A stretch of DNA of 64,000 nucleotides, taken from the NCBI RefSeq assembly GCF_014203425.1, contig NZ_JACHJC010000001.1:6040001-6104000 (forward strand). The letters are read 5' to 3'. This document shows positions 41,547 through 49,762 of this stretch, one piece after another (within the stretch, counting starts at the first letter, position 1; each line of letters opens with the position of its first letter). This stretch comes from Micromonospora echinospora (GTDB lineage: Bacteria; Actinomycetota; Actinomycetes; Mycobacteriales; Micromonosporaceae). The notes below the pieces were generated by a model. It saw nothing but the letters and a program-made list of their open reading frames with translations, made no database searches and was not told where the DNA came from. The position numbers and the translations under genes were made by a program.

Positions 41547-43111
41547 GCCGGTGCGCCTTCCATGAGGGACCCCGCCATGACGAGGTCGAGCACGGTGTTC
41601 TCGTCCAGTTCGCCGGCCGGCGCCTCGCGGACCACCCGGCCCTCCCGCATCACCAGCGCCCGGTCGGCCAGGCCCAGCACCTCGGGCACCTCGCTGGAGA
41701 CCAGCAGCACCCCGACGCCACGGGCGGCCAGATCGCGGATCACCTGGTACAGCTCGGCGCGGGCGCCCACGTCCACGCCCCGGGTCGGCTCGTCGAGCAG
41801 CAGCAGCCGGGTGCCCCCGAGCAGCCACCGCCCGACCACCACCTTCTGCTGGTTGCCGCCCGACAGCGTGCGCACCGGCCGCCGTACGTCCCGGGGCCGC
41901 AGCTCCAGCGACGCGGCGATCCGGTCGGCCTCGACGCGTTCCCGCCCGGCGTCGGTGAAGCCGAGGCGCGCGTATCTGCTGAACGTGGCGAGCGTGACGT
42001 TGCGGTAGATCGGTTCGCCGAGCAGCAGCGCCTGGCTCTTGCGCTCCTCCGGCGCCATGCCCATCCCGGCGCGCACCGCCGCGCCCACACTGCCGGGACG
42101 CAGCGTGCTGCCGTCCACCCGGACCGTCCCGGCGTGCGCCCGGCGCGCGCCGAAGATGGTCTCCAGCAGCTCCGACCGGCCCGAGCCGACCAGCCCGGCG
42201 ATGCCGACGATTTCTCCCGCCCGGACCCTGAGCGAGACGTCGGCGAACTCGCCGGGCCGGGTCAGCCCGTCCACCCGCAACAGCTCCGTGCCGCCCCCGT
42301 GGTCGGCCGGGCGCTGCGGGAAGACGTACTCGATGGTCCGGCCGGTCATCCGGGCCACCAGGTCACGGGTCGGCGTCTCGCGGGCCGGCAGGCTCGCCGC
42401 CGTGGTCCGGCCGTCCTTGAGTACGGTGACCCGGTCGCCGATCTCGCGGATCTCCTCCAGCCGGTGCGAGATGTAGATGACCGCGATGCCCTGCGCGGTG
42501 AGTTCCCGGATGATCCGGAACAGGTTCGCCACCTCGTCGTGGGCCAGCACCGCGCTCGGCTCGTCCATGATGATCAGCCGGGCCTCGTGGGACAGCGCCC
42601 GGGCCATGCTGACGATCTGCTTGCCGGCGGCGGGCAGGTGCCGCACCAGCCGTCCCGGCGGGATCTCCGGGTGGCCGAGCCGGGCCAGGATCTGCCGGGT
42701 ACGCCGGGCCATCTGCCCCCGCCTGACGAAGCCGACCCGGCGCGGCTCGTGGCCGAGGAACGCGTTCTCCGCCACCGACAGGTCGTCGACCAGGTCGAGT
42801 TCCTGGTAGATCGTCGCGATGCCGGCGCGCATGGCGGCCTGCGGGTTGGCGAACGCCGCCGGTTCGCCCCGCCACACGACCTCGCCGGAGTCCGGCCGGT
42901 GCACCCCGGCCAGCACCTTGATCAGGGTGGACTTGCCGGCGCCGTTCTGCCCCAGCAGGCAGTGCACCTCGCCGGCCCGCACCTCCAGTTGCACACCGTC
43001 GAGCGCGCGTACCCCCGGGAACGTCTTGACCACGTCGGCGAGGCGCAGTACGACCTCGCCCGCGACGGCGTCCGCGGGCGCCTCGACCAGCGGTTCGCCG
43101 GTGTCGCTCAT
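41543..43111 (-). CDS. Sugar ABC importer ATPase (two-domain, RbsA-like)
   Basis: A 522-residue duplicated ATPase. The first domain has Walker A GQNGAGKSTLIK, a signature that reads LVRHLPAAGKQIVSMARAL, and Walker B LIIMDEPSAVL. The second domain has GLVGSGRSELLETIFGA and signature VRTLSGGNQQKVVVGRWL with LLLLDEPTRGVDVGA. This arrangement, with the second P-loop altered from GKS/T to GRS, is normal for RbsA/XylG/MglA proteins, where one site is degenerate. It overlaps the ROK gene upstream and the permease downstream, so all are made from one message. Confidence 0.92.
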   Translation of the reverse strand: MSDTGEPLVEAPADAVAGEVVLRLADVVKTFPGVRALDGVQLEVRAGEVHCLLGQNGAGKSTLIKVLAGVHRPDSGEVVWRGEPAAFANPQAAMRAGIATIYQELDLVDDLSVAENAFLGHEPRRVGFVRRGQMARRTRQILARLGHPEIPPGRLVRHLPAAGKQIVSMARALSHEARLIIMDEPSAVLAHDEVANLFRIIRELTAQGIAVIYISHRLEEIREIGDRVTVLKDGRTTAASLPARETPTRDLVARMTGRTIEYVFPQRPADHGGGTELLRVDGLTRPGEFADVSLRVRAGEIVGIAGLVGSGRSELLETIFGARRAHAGTVRVDGSTLRPGSVGAAVRAGMGMAPEERKSQALLLGEPIYRNVTLATFSRYARLGFTDAGRERVEADRIAASLELRPRDVRRPVRTLSGGNQQKVVVGRWLLGGTRLLLLDEPTRGVDVGARAELYQVIRDLAARGVGVLLVSSEVPEVLGLADRALVMREGRVVREAPAGELDENTVLDLVMAGSLMEGAPA

Positions 43112-44286
43112 GCTGCTTCTCCGAACGCGAGGTCACTGGCCAGCACGGCAGCGCCGGCGACGCCGGCGCGCGGGCCCAGCTCGGACAGGACGACCGGCAG
43201 GTTGCCGGTGGCCAGCGGCAGCGAGCGGCGGTAGACGACGCTGCGGATCTCGGCGAGCAGGATGTGGCCGAGCTGGGCCAGTCCGCCGCCGATCACGATC
43301 ATCGACGGGTTGGTGAAGCTGACCAGCCCGGCCAGTACGCTGCCGACCCGCCGGCCGCCGTCGCGGATGAGCTGGATGCAGGAGACGTCCCCCTCGATCG
43401 CCCCCTGCGCCACGTCGAGCGCCGTGACCACGCCCCGGGCGGCGAACCGCTCGGCCAGCGCCGGGGAGACCTCGGTGCGGGCCGCGACAGTCGCCTCCCG
43501 GGCCAGCGCGGCGCCGCTGAACACCGCCTCCAGGCAGCCGACGTTGCCGCAGGAGCACATCGGACCGTTCGGGTCGACCTGGATGTGGCCGATGTCCCCG
43601 GCGCAGCCGTCGGTGCCCCGGTAGACCTCGCCGTGCAGGTAGATGCCGCAGCCGATCCCGGTACCGATCTTGATGAACAGGAAGTCGTCGACCGAGTGGG
43701 CCACGCCGCCGTGCCGCTCCCCGATCGCCATGATGTTGACGTCGTTGTCCACCACCGCCGGGCAGCCGTGCTCCCGGGTCAGCAGCTCGCGGACCGGGAA
43801 CCGGTCCCACCCCGGCATGATCGGCGGAGAGACCGGCACGCCGTCGCGGAAGCTCACCGGCCCCGGCACGCCGATGCCGACCGCGTCGAGCCGCTCGTAC
43901 GCGCCGTCCACCTTGGCCTTGTGCAGCAGCTCGTTGACGCGCTGGAGCGTCACCTTGGGGCCGGAGCGGATGTCGGCGGACTCGGTGTAGGCGGCCACCG
44001 GCTCCAACCGGCCGTTGACCACCTCCACGTCGATCGAGCTGGCGCCCAGGTCGACAGCGGCGAACCGTAGGTGCGGGCTCAGTTCGACAAGGGTGGAGCG
44101 CCGCCCGCCCCGGGAGGCGGCCAGCCCGGCCTCGGCCACGTACCCGAGGGAGACGAGCCGCTCCAGCTCGGCGAGCAGGCGCGGGCGGGGCATCTGGAGG
44201 CGGTCGCCGAGTTCGGCGCGGGACACCGCGCCCTCGTCCCGGAGCAGCCGCAGGAGCCGTACGTGCAGGGGGTCGACCGTCCGCAC
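43108..44286 (-). CDS. ROK-family transcriptional regulator of the sugar operon
   Basis: A 392-residue repressor-type ROK protein from GTG 44286 with a strong site GGAGGTGAC. The winged helix covers residues 5-60 (VRLLRLLRDEGAVSRAELGDRLQMPRPRLLAELERLVSLGYVAE). Then come the ATP/sugar fold FAAVDLGASSIDVEVVNG, VVDNDVNIMAIGERHGG, FIKIGTGIGCGIYLHGEVYRG, and the zinc cluster CSCGNVGCLEAVFSG. It is the first gene of the operon and probably represses it, binding near 44375-44425. Its paralogue at 22027 retains the zinc cluster but not the phosphate loops. The cognate sugar is unknown. Confidence 0.9.
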   Translation of the reverse strand: MRTVDPLHVRLLRLLRDEGAVSRAELGDRLQMPRPRLLAELERLVSLGYVAEAGLAASRGGRRSTLVELSPHLRFAAVDLGASSIDVEVVNGRLEPVAAYTESADIRSGPKVTLQRVNELLHKAKVDGAYERLDAVGIGVPGPVSFRDGVPVSPPIMPGWDRFPVRELLTREHGCPAVVDNDVNIMAIGERHGGVAHSVDDFLFIKIGTGIGCGIYLHGEVYRGTDGCAGDIGHIQVDPNGPMCSCGNVGCLEAVFSGAALAREATVAARTEVSPALAERFAARGVVTALDVAQGAIEGDVSCIQLIRDGGRRVGSVLAGLVSFTNPSMIVIGGGLAQLGHILLAEIRSVVYRRSLPLATGNLPVVLSELGPRAGVAGAAVLASDLAFGEAA

Positions 44287-44374
44287 CGGCAGTCACCTCC
44301 GCATCGGAAGTCCGTCACATCGACAGCAGCGATGTGTGTTGTGTCCGACACAGTAGGAGCCTTCCGGGCCGCAT

Positions 44375-44425
44375 GTCCATAGCTTCGGCACGCCTGATGC
44401 AAACTTTTGTCCATACCAACAAAAG
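44375..44425 (-). promoter_or_regulatory. Two-part promoter/operator motif of the ROK/ABC operon
   Basis: Minus-strand CTTTTGTTG and, 30 bases on, GAAGCTATGGAC, matching the region at 29695-29746. TATGGACA occurs twice here (34 bases apart), as for two operator half-sites. The 3' block lies about 90 bases before the ROK start and may overlap a -10 element. Confidence 0.7.
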
Positions 44426-44445
44426 AAGCTCCGGATCATGAAAAC

Positions 44446-44483
44446 GCGCCGCCCCGCCCGAGTACGTCCGGGCGGGGCGGCGC
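44446..44483 (-). terminator. Strong GC hairpin after the YihY gene
   Basis: GCGCCGCCCCGCCCG (44446-44460) and its exact complement (44469-44483) form a 15-base stem with an eight-base loop, 16 bases after the YihY stop. AAAA lies at 44441-44444 on the plus strand, so a short T run follows the stem on the minus strand. Confidence 0.85.
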
Positions 44484-44498
44484 AGTGTGGGTCAGCGG

Positions 44499-45515
44499 TC
44501 AGTGGTGGGAGGACGTGTTGCCCTTCTTGCGCAGCTTGCGGTCGTCGCGCAGCTCGACGTAGGGCTCCTCGTCGGCCGGGTGCCCGGCCGCGATGGCGCG
44601 GCTGCGCTCCAGCTCGGCGTCGAACTCCGCGCCGAGCAGGATCGCCACGTTGCTCAGCCAGAGCCAGACCAGGAAGATGATCACGCCGGCAACCGCGCCG
44701 TACGTCTTGTTGTACGAGCCGAAGTTGCTGACGTAGAGCGCGAAGAGGCCGGACACCACGAGCCAGAGCACCACCGCGAGCACGCCGCCGGGACTGACCC
44801 AGCGGAAGCCGCCGTGCCGGGCGTTCGGCGAGGCCCAGTAGAGGATCGCGAACATCAGGCTCACCAGCACCAGCAGGACCGGCCACTTGGCGATGTTCCA
44901 CACGGTGACGGCTGTCGAGCCGAGCCCGATCGCGTTTCCGGCCTGCTCGGCCAGGCCACCGGTGAACACCACGATCACGGCGCTGATCAGCAGCATCACG
45001 CCGATCACCGCGGTCACGCCGAGGCGTACCGGCAGCGTCTTCCAGATCGGCCGGCCCTCCGGCACGTCGTAGATGCTGTTCGAGGCGCGCATGAAGGCGG
45101 CGATGTAGCCGGAGGCGGACCAGAAGGCCGCGATCAGACCGATGACAGCCGCGACGCTGGCCAGCCCGCCGGCCTGACCGGCCTGGTCGATCGCGCTCTC
45201 GATGATCTTGCGGGTGTTCTCCTCCGGCACGGCCTGCCCGACGGTGTCCCGGACCCCCTCCGTGGCCCGGTCACCGAGCAGGCCGAGCAGCGAGATCAGC
45301 ACCAGGACGCCCGGGAAGATGGAGAGCACACCGTAGTAGGTGAGCGCGGCGGCCCAGTCGGTCAGGCTGTCGTCCTGGAACTCCCGGACGGTCCGCTTGA
45401 GCGTCGCCATCCAGCCCGTCGCCGTCAGATCGGTCGGGCTGTCCGGACCGTCGTCCGGGCCCACCGGCCCCGTGTGGTCGCGCCCGTCACGGGCGGGAGC
45501 CTCGTCGGCGGCCAT
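44499..45515 (-). CDS. YihY/BrkB-family membrane protein
   Basis: A 338-residue protein from ATG 45515 (ribosome site GAGGAGG). The family core is LTDWAAALTYYGVLSIFPGVLVLISLLGLLG, then FWSASGYIAAFMRASNSIYDVPEGRPIWKTLPVRLGVT, and the final helices GAVAGVIIFLVWLWLSNVAILLGAEFDAELER, with six hydrophobic segments in all. The first 40 residues are acidic and the last 25 are highly charged. YihY proteins were long misnamed as ribonuclease BN; their real function is unknown, although envelope roles have been suggested. It stands alone between the strong terminator and a large gene-free region. Confidence 0.9.
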   Translation of the reverse strand: MAADEAPARDGRDHTGPVGPDDGPDSPTDLTATGWMATLKRTVREFQDDSLTDWAAALTYYGVLSIFPGVLVLISLLGLLGDRATEGVRDTVGQAVPEENTRKIIESAIDQAGQAGGLASVAAVIGLIAAFWSASGYIAAFMRASNSIYDVPEGRPIWKTLPVRLGVTAVIGVMLLISAVIVVFTGGLAEQAGNAIGLGSTAVTVWNIAKWPVLLVLVSLMFAILYWASPNARHGGFRWVSPGGVLAVVLWLVVSGLFALYVSNFGSYNKTYGAVAGVIIFLVWLWLSNVAILLGAEFDAELERSRAIAAGHPADEEPYVELRDDRKLRKKGNTSSHH

Positions 45516-46197
45516 GGCACCTCCTCGTCGCTCGTCGTCAGGCACGACATGCCCTGACCGGTGCGGCGATAACCCCCGTCGGCAAAACCGGCCCGTCCGC
45601 CGCCGCCCCGCTCCCGCTCCCCCGCCCCCGCTCTGCATCCATCGGCGCACATGGTCACGCAGCGTGTCCGTCGCTCCGGTGGCTGCAGAGCAAGACCGGC
45701 GGGCACCGCACCCCGCGCTCGCCCGGACGGCACGCACGGCCGAAGATCACGGTGAGTCGTCCTTCCCCCTGGGCCACCACTCGCCACGCTCTCCACGACG
45801 GTCACGAGGAGTGGAACCGCATGGGTGTCAAAAGGCGGTGGAGGCACCCCATGGCGTTCCACTCCGCCGTGCCCGCCGGCCACCGGCGCGCAGCGGGTCC
45901 GGCTCGCGGGCGGTGCCTGCGCCATTTCGGCGAAGCGGCGGTGTCGGCGCACGACCGATGCCGCCACCTCGGCGAAGTGGTGCCGGTCGCGCGATTCCGG
46001 CCCACGAATCGCGTCCCCGGAGCGCTCCGAGGACGCGCGGCGGCATCCGGAACCCGCCCGCCCGGGGGAGCAGCCGCCCGGGACCGGCAGCGGCGAGAGG
46101 CAATACACCCTGAGTGACGACGGCCGATCCGCGGACCAGTTCTTCATCGTTGGAATATCGCCTGGAAGTTCGCTGGGAAGAGATTGTGGAAGCGCCC

Positions 46198-46254
46198 TTC
46201 ACCCGTCGGCGAAGCGGTCGCGAAACAGATTCAGAAATCTGTTTGACGGGTGAA
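46198..46254 (+). promoter_or_regulatory. Nested stem-loop upstream of the TRAP genes
   Basis: An outer pair TTCACCCGTC (46198-46207) / GACGGGTGAA (46245-46254) encloses an inner pair AAACAGAT (46223-46230) / ATCTGTTT (46237-46244), with a 15-base bulge on one side. The sequence is AT-rich and ordered, so it may be an RNA leader structure or an operator. No known riboswitch class is recognised. Confidence 0.5.
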
Positions 46255-46274
46255 ACATTCCCCAACCCGTCACT

Positions 46275-46297
46275 CATTGCAATCACGTTAAGCAATG
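46275..46297. promoter_or_regulatory. Short inverted repeat CATTGC-N11-GCAATG
   Basis: Arms 46275-46280 and 46292-46297 are exact complements, about 40 bases before the proposed GTG start of the TRAP permease. Likely an operator or part of the core promoter. Confidence 0.5.
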
Positions 46298-46335
46298 TTC
46301 CCAACGCCCGCGCAATTCGCGTATCGTGCCCCCTC

Positions 46336-48702
46336 GTGCCGCCCGTTCGCCCCTCCGACGCCACTCCCCCGAAACCCCGGCCGCCGTCCGGCGGACGACC
46401 GGGGTCCGACGTGGACGCCGAGGTGGTGTCGCTCCCGCCGGACGAGGGCAGCGTCGCCGGTCCGGAGTGGTCCGACGACGGGCCGGGCGAGACGCACCAC
46501 CACAGCCGCGCCCTGCCGCACCACCCCCCGGCGGAGACGCGGGACCACACTCCGGCCGGGACGCACGACGCCCCGGACGAGGCGCACGACACCCCGGATC
46601 AGGCCCACCAGGACGCTCGCGAACTGGCCGCCCGGTTCGAGGAGGAGAAGCCGGGCCGGGTGCTCGCCGGAGGAGTCGGCTTCCTCTTCACCGGCGTCAC
46701 CGTCGCGGTCGGGCTGCTGACGCTCTGGCAGGTGTTCTTCCCGCTGGCCCAGGGCAGCAAGTACTACCTCATCTTCTTCCTCGCCGGCATCCTGCCAATG
46801 GTGTTCCTCGCGTACCCCTCGGGGGTGCGGCTGCGGCGCACCAAGGCCGACACGGACGACGCGGACGACGCGGACGACGCGGACGACCGGCGCGGGCCCA
46901 CGCCCGTGGACTGGCTGCTGGCCCTCGCCGCGCTCGTGGTCTGCCTCTACCCGGTGCTGCCGGTCGCCATCGGCGCGGGCGGCGGCGGATACGACGCCTT
47001 CCTGGACCGGCAGGGCCTGCTGGATCCGCTGGACATGGCGTTCGGCACCGGCCTGCTGCTCCTGCTGCTGGAGGCGTGCCGGCGCACCACGGGATGGATC
47101 CTGCCGGCGGTCTGCGTGCTGTTCCTCGGATACGGCTACTACGGCGGGCTGCTGCCGCAGGCCTGGCCGGTGGCGCACGCGGGGCTCGACTTCGGGCAGC
47201 TCGTCGACGCGTTCTACAACTCCGACAGCGGCTTCTACGGCACGCCGCTCGACGTGGCCGCCTCGTACATCGTGCTGTTCACCATCTACGGCGCGGTGCT
47301 CGACCTGTCCGGCGCGGGCCGGTTCTTCGTGGAGCTGTCCGCCGCCGCGTTCCGCCGCTCCCGTACGGCCGCCGGGCGCACCGCCGTCGCGTCGGGCTTC
47401 CTGCTCGGCACGGTCTCCGGCTCCGGCGCCGCCACCACAGTCAGCATCGGCGCGGTGACCTGGCCCATCCTGCGCCGCGCCGGCTACCCGGCCGAGCGCG
47501 CGGGCGGCATGCTCGCCGCCGCCGGTGTCGGTGCGATCCTGTCCCCGCCCACGCTCGGCGCCGCCGCGTTCATCATCGCCGAGTACCTGGGCGTGTCCTA
47601 TCTCCAGGTGCTCGGCTGGGCCACGGTGCCGACGATCCTCTACTACCTGGGCATCCTGCTCTCCGTCGAGATCGACGCCCGGCGCTCCGGGGTCCGCCCG
47701 GTGGTCATCGACACCGGCTCGGCCTGGCGGCTGCTGGCCCGCTTCGGCTACCACTTCCTCTCGCTCCTCGTGATCATCGTGGTGCTGGCGCTCGGCGCGT
47801 CGGCGATGCGCGCGGTGGTCATCGCCACCGCCATCGCCGCCGTGCTGTCCTTCCTGGACCGGCGGCACCGCCTCACGCCGGCCCGGCTGGTGGCGGCGCT
47901 GCGCGACGGCGTACGCGGGGTGCTCGCGGTGAGCGCTGTGTGCGCCGCGGCCGGCATCATCACCGCCACCACCACGAAGACCGGGCTCGGGCCGCAGGCC
48001 GCCGCGCTGCTGATCGACGGCGCGCAGGCGGTCAGCTCGGAGCCGGCAGTGGTGCTGGCGCTGACCGCGGTGCTCGCCGCTGTCGCGCTCAGCCTGCTGG
48101 GGCTCGCGGTGCCGGTCACCGCGTCGTTCGTCATCGGCTGGGTGATCATCGGCCCGGCGCTGCTGAACCTGGGCGTCGCGGCGCCCGCCGCAGCCATGTT
48201 CGTCTTCTACTTCGCGGTGTTGTCCGAGGTCTCGCCGCCGACCGCGCTCGCAGCGGTCGCCGCCGCCGCCGTCACCGGCGGCCGCCTGGTGCCGACCATG
48301 TGGCAGACCCTGCGGTACGCGCTGCCGGCGTACCTGATCCCGCTGGCCTTCGTGATCACGCCGACCGGCCTCGGGCTGCTCGGCATCGGCGGGGTTGGGC
48401 GGATCGCGACAGCCGGTCTGGTCTCCGCGCTCGGCGTGGCGGTGCTGGCGGTCGCGGCCGGCGGCTGGCTGCCCGGCGTGGGCCCGGCCGGCGTGCCGGA
48501 GCGGATCGTCGGCGCGGTCGCCGGGCTGGTGCTGCTCTGGCTGGAACCACTGCCCATGGCGATCGGCGCGGCGCTCGCCGCGCTCGCGGTCGCGGGCGTG
48601 TACGTCCGACGTGGCGCCGCCGGGCACGCCGGCCGCCCGGCGGTCGAAAAATCCGTGGACCTTGGGGAGGAGAAAGAGTGGGACGTATCGACGCGAGGAT
48701 AG
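46336..48702 (+). CDS. TRAP transporter fused permease (TAXI type)
   Basis: About 788 residues if it starts at GTG 46336; the frame is open earlier, but that part lies in the AT-rich leader. No ribosome site precedes the GTG, so the mRNA may be leaderless. An unusual N-terminal tail rich in His, Asp and Pro (GETHHHSRALPHHPPAETRDH) precedes about 18 helices of the 4TM-12TM fusion permease. Core motifs are GSGAATTVSIGAVTWPILRRAGYPAERAGGMLAAAGVGAILSPPTLGAAAFIIAEYLGV and EVSPPTALAAVAAAAVTGG. A tandem 9-base coding repeat gives DDADDADDADD near residue 180. It takes up a carboxylate-type substrate with the TAXI protein next to it, using an ion gradient. Confidence 0.85.
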   Translation: MPPVRPSDATPPKPRPPSGGRPGSDVDAEVVSLPPDEGSVAGPEWSDDGPGETHHHSRALPHHPPAETRDHTPAGTHDAPDEAHDTPDQAHQDARELAARFEEEKPGRVLAGGVGFLFTGVTVAVGLLTLWQVFFPLAQGSKYYLIFFLAGILPMVFLAYPSGVRLRRTKADTDDADDADDADDRRGPTPVDWLLALAALVVCLYPVLPVAIGAGGGGYDAFLDRQGLLDPLDMAFGTGLLLLLLEACRRTTGWILPAVCVLFLGYGYYGGLLPQAWPVAHAGLDFGQLVDAFYNSDSGFYGTPLDVAASYIVLFTIYGAVLDLSGAGRFFVELSAAAFRRSRTAAGRTAVASGFLLGTVSGSGAATTVSIGAVTWPILRRAGYPAERAGGMLAAAGVGAILSPPTLGAAAFIIAEYLGVSYLQVLGWATVPTILYYLGILLSVEIDARRSGVRPVVIDTGSAWRLLARFGYHFLSLLVIIVVLALGASAMRAVVIATAIAAVLSFLDRRHRLTPARLVAALRDGVRGVLAVSAVCAAAGIITATTTKTGLGPQAAALLIDGAQAVSSEPAVVLALTAVLAAVALSLLGLAVPVTASFVIGWVIIGPALLNLGVAAPAAAMFVFYFAVLSEVSPPTALAAVAAAAVTGGRLVPTMWQTLRYALPAYLIPLAFVITPTGLGLLGIGGVGRIATAGLVSALGVAVLAVAAGGWLPGVGPAGVPERIVGAVAGLVLLWLEPLPMAIGAALAALAVAGVYVRRGAAGHAGRPAVEKSVDLGEEKEWDVSTRG

Positions 48703-49697
48703 TGGCGGGCGTCGGGGCACTTGTCCTGGTCGCCGCCGGTGCCGCCGGCTGCGGGGGCCGTCAGGACAGCGCGACGAAGGACGACGCCGCCCGCGAGGTC
48801 AGCTGCAAGGTCACCAAGGACACCCGGGTCGGCATCGCCACCGGCAACGCCACCGGCGTCTACTACGTGGTCGGCAACGCGCTCGCCGGTGAGCTGAGCA
48901 AGACCACCGACGGCAAGCTCACCGGTACGGCGGCGGAGACCGGCGCCTCGGTGCAGAACGTCGAACAGCTCGTCGCCGGCCAGTACGACGTGGCGTTCTC
49001 GCTGTTCGACACCGCTGTCAACGCGGTGCAGGGCAAGGGGAGCTTCACCGCGCCGCAGCCGGTCAAGGCGCTGGCCCGGATCTACGACAACTACACCCAG
49101 GTGGTCGTACGGGCCGACGCGGGCATCACGTCGGTGGCCGACATGAAGGGCAAGAAGATCTCCACCGGCTCGCCGAAGTCCGGTACCGAGGTCATCGCCA
49201 ACCGGCTGCTCACCGCCGCCGGGCTGGACCCGGCAAAGGACGTCCAGGCGCAGCGGCTGGACCTCACCAAGACGGTCGACGGTATGAAGGACGGCAGCAT
49301 CGACGGCTTCTTCTGGTCCGGCGGCGTGCCGACCGGCGGGGTCACCGACCTGTTCACCACGTCCGGCGACAAGGTGAAGTTCGTCGACATCAGCCCGCTG
49401 CTGCCGAAGATGGCCGAGCTGAACCCGGCGTACCAGGCGGGCACCATCGGCAAGGACATCTACCGGACCCCGGCCGACGTGCCCACCATCGTGGTGCCGA
49501 ACGTGCTGCTGGTGCGGGACAACCTCGACGCCGACGTGGCCTGCGCGATCACCCGGACGGTCTTCGACTCCAAGGACGCGCTGGCCCAGGCGAACCCGGC
49601 GGCGAAGGGCATCGAGCTGGGCAACGCCCGCAAGACCGACCCGGTGCCGCTGCACCGCGGCGCGGAGCGGGCACTGAGCGACCTCGGCGCGAGCTGA
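48678..49697 (+). CDS. TAXI-family TRAP solute-binding lipoprotein 1
   Basis: A 339-residue binding protein from GTG 48678, overlapping the permease end by 25 bases (ribosome site GGGGAGGAG). The signal and lipobox are LVLVAAGAAGCGG. TAXI-family segments are RVGIATGNATGVYYVVGNALAGELS, ETGASVQNVEQLVAGQYDVAFSLFDTAVNAV, ARIYDNYTQVVVRADAGITSVADMKGKKISTGSPKSGTEVIANRLL and DGSIDGFFWSGGVPTGGVTDLF. It delivers the solute to the TRAP permease. The ligand is unknown, with glutamate-like acids common in the family. A paralogue is encoded at 52512-53483. Confidence 0.9.
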   Translation: MGRIDARIVAGVGALVLVAAGAAGCGGRQDSATKDDAAREVSCKVTKDTRVGIATGNATGVYYVVGNALAGELSKTTDGKLTGTAAETGASVQNVEQLVAGQYDVAFSLFDTAVNAVQGKGSFTAPQPVKALARIYDNYTQVVVRADAGITSVADMKGKKISTGSPKSGTEVIANRLLTAAGLDPAKDVQAQRLDLTKTVDGMKDGSIDGFFWSGGVPTGGVTDLFTTSGDKVKFVDISPLLPKMAELNPAYQAGTIGKDIYRTPADVPTIVVPNVLLVRDNLDADVACAITRTVFDSKDALAQANPAAKGIELGNARKTDPVPLHRGAERALSDLGAS

Positions 49698-49704
49698 CCT
49701 GAAC

Positions 49705-49738
49705 GGGCCGGGTCCGGACGCGCGTCCGGGCCCGGCCC
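49705..49738 (+). terminator. Hairpin between TAXI-1 and the kinase gene
   Basis: GGGCCGGG pairs with CCCGGCCC and, inside, CCGGAC with GTCCGG, with one mismatch, starting eight bases after the TAXI stop. It may end or attenuate transcription before the kinase gene, 25 bases further on. Confidence 0.65.
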
Positions 49739-49762
49739 GCCCGACCCGACCCGGAGACCCCC

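Larger units (their letters stand above)
45516..46335. other. Gene-free region before the TRAP transporter
   Basis: About 820 bases without a gene I can support. The first 620 are GC-rich with no consistent coding bias. One frame from ATG 45821 has a ribosome-like GAGGAG before it, but its composition is arginine-rich and looks random. The last 200 bases (46140-46330) are strikingly AT-rich for this genome and hold the stem-loop and inverted repeat listed separately, so this part is the likely promoter and leader of the TRAP operon. Confidence 0.55.

Noticed and set aside
45821..46117. A 98-codon plus-strand frame with a GAGGAG site before its ATG.
   Set aside because: The product is arginine-rich without domain or coding-type codon bias, and it lies in a region where several frames are open by GC content alone.
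46288..48720. Long minus-strand frame opposite the TRAP permease.
   Set aside because: Low-complexity antisense product, whereas the plus strand encodes recognisable transmembrane TRAP motifs.
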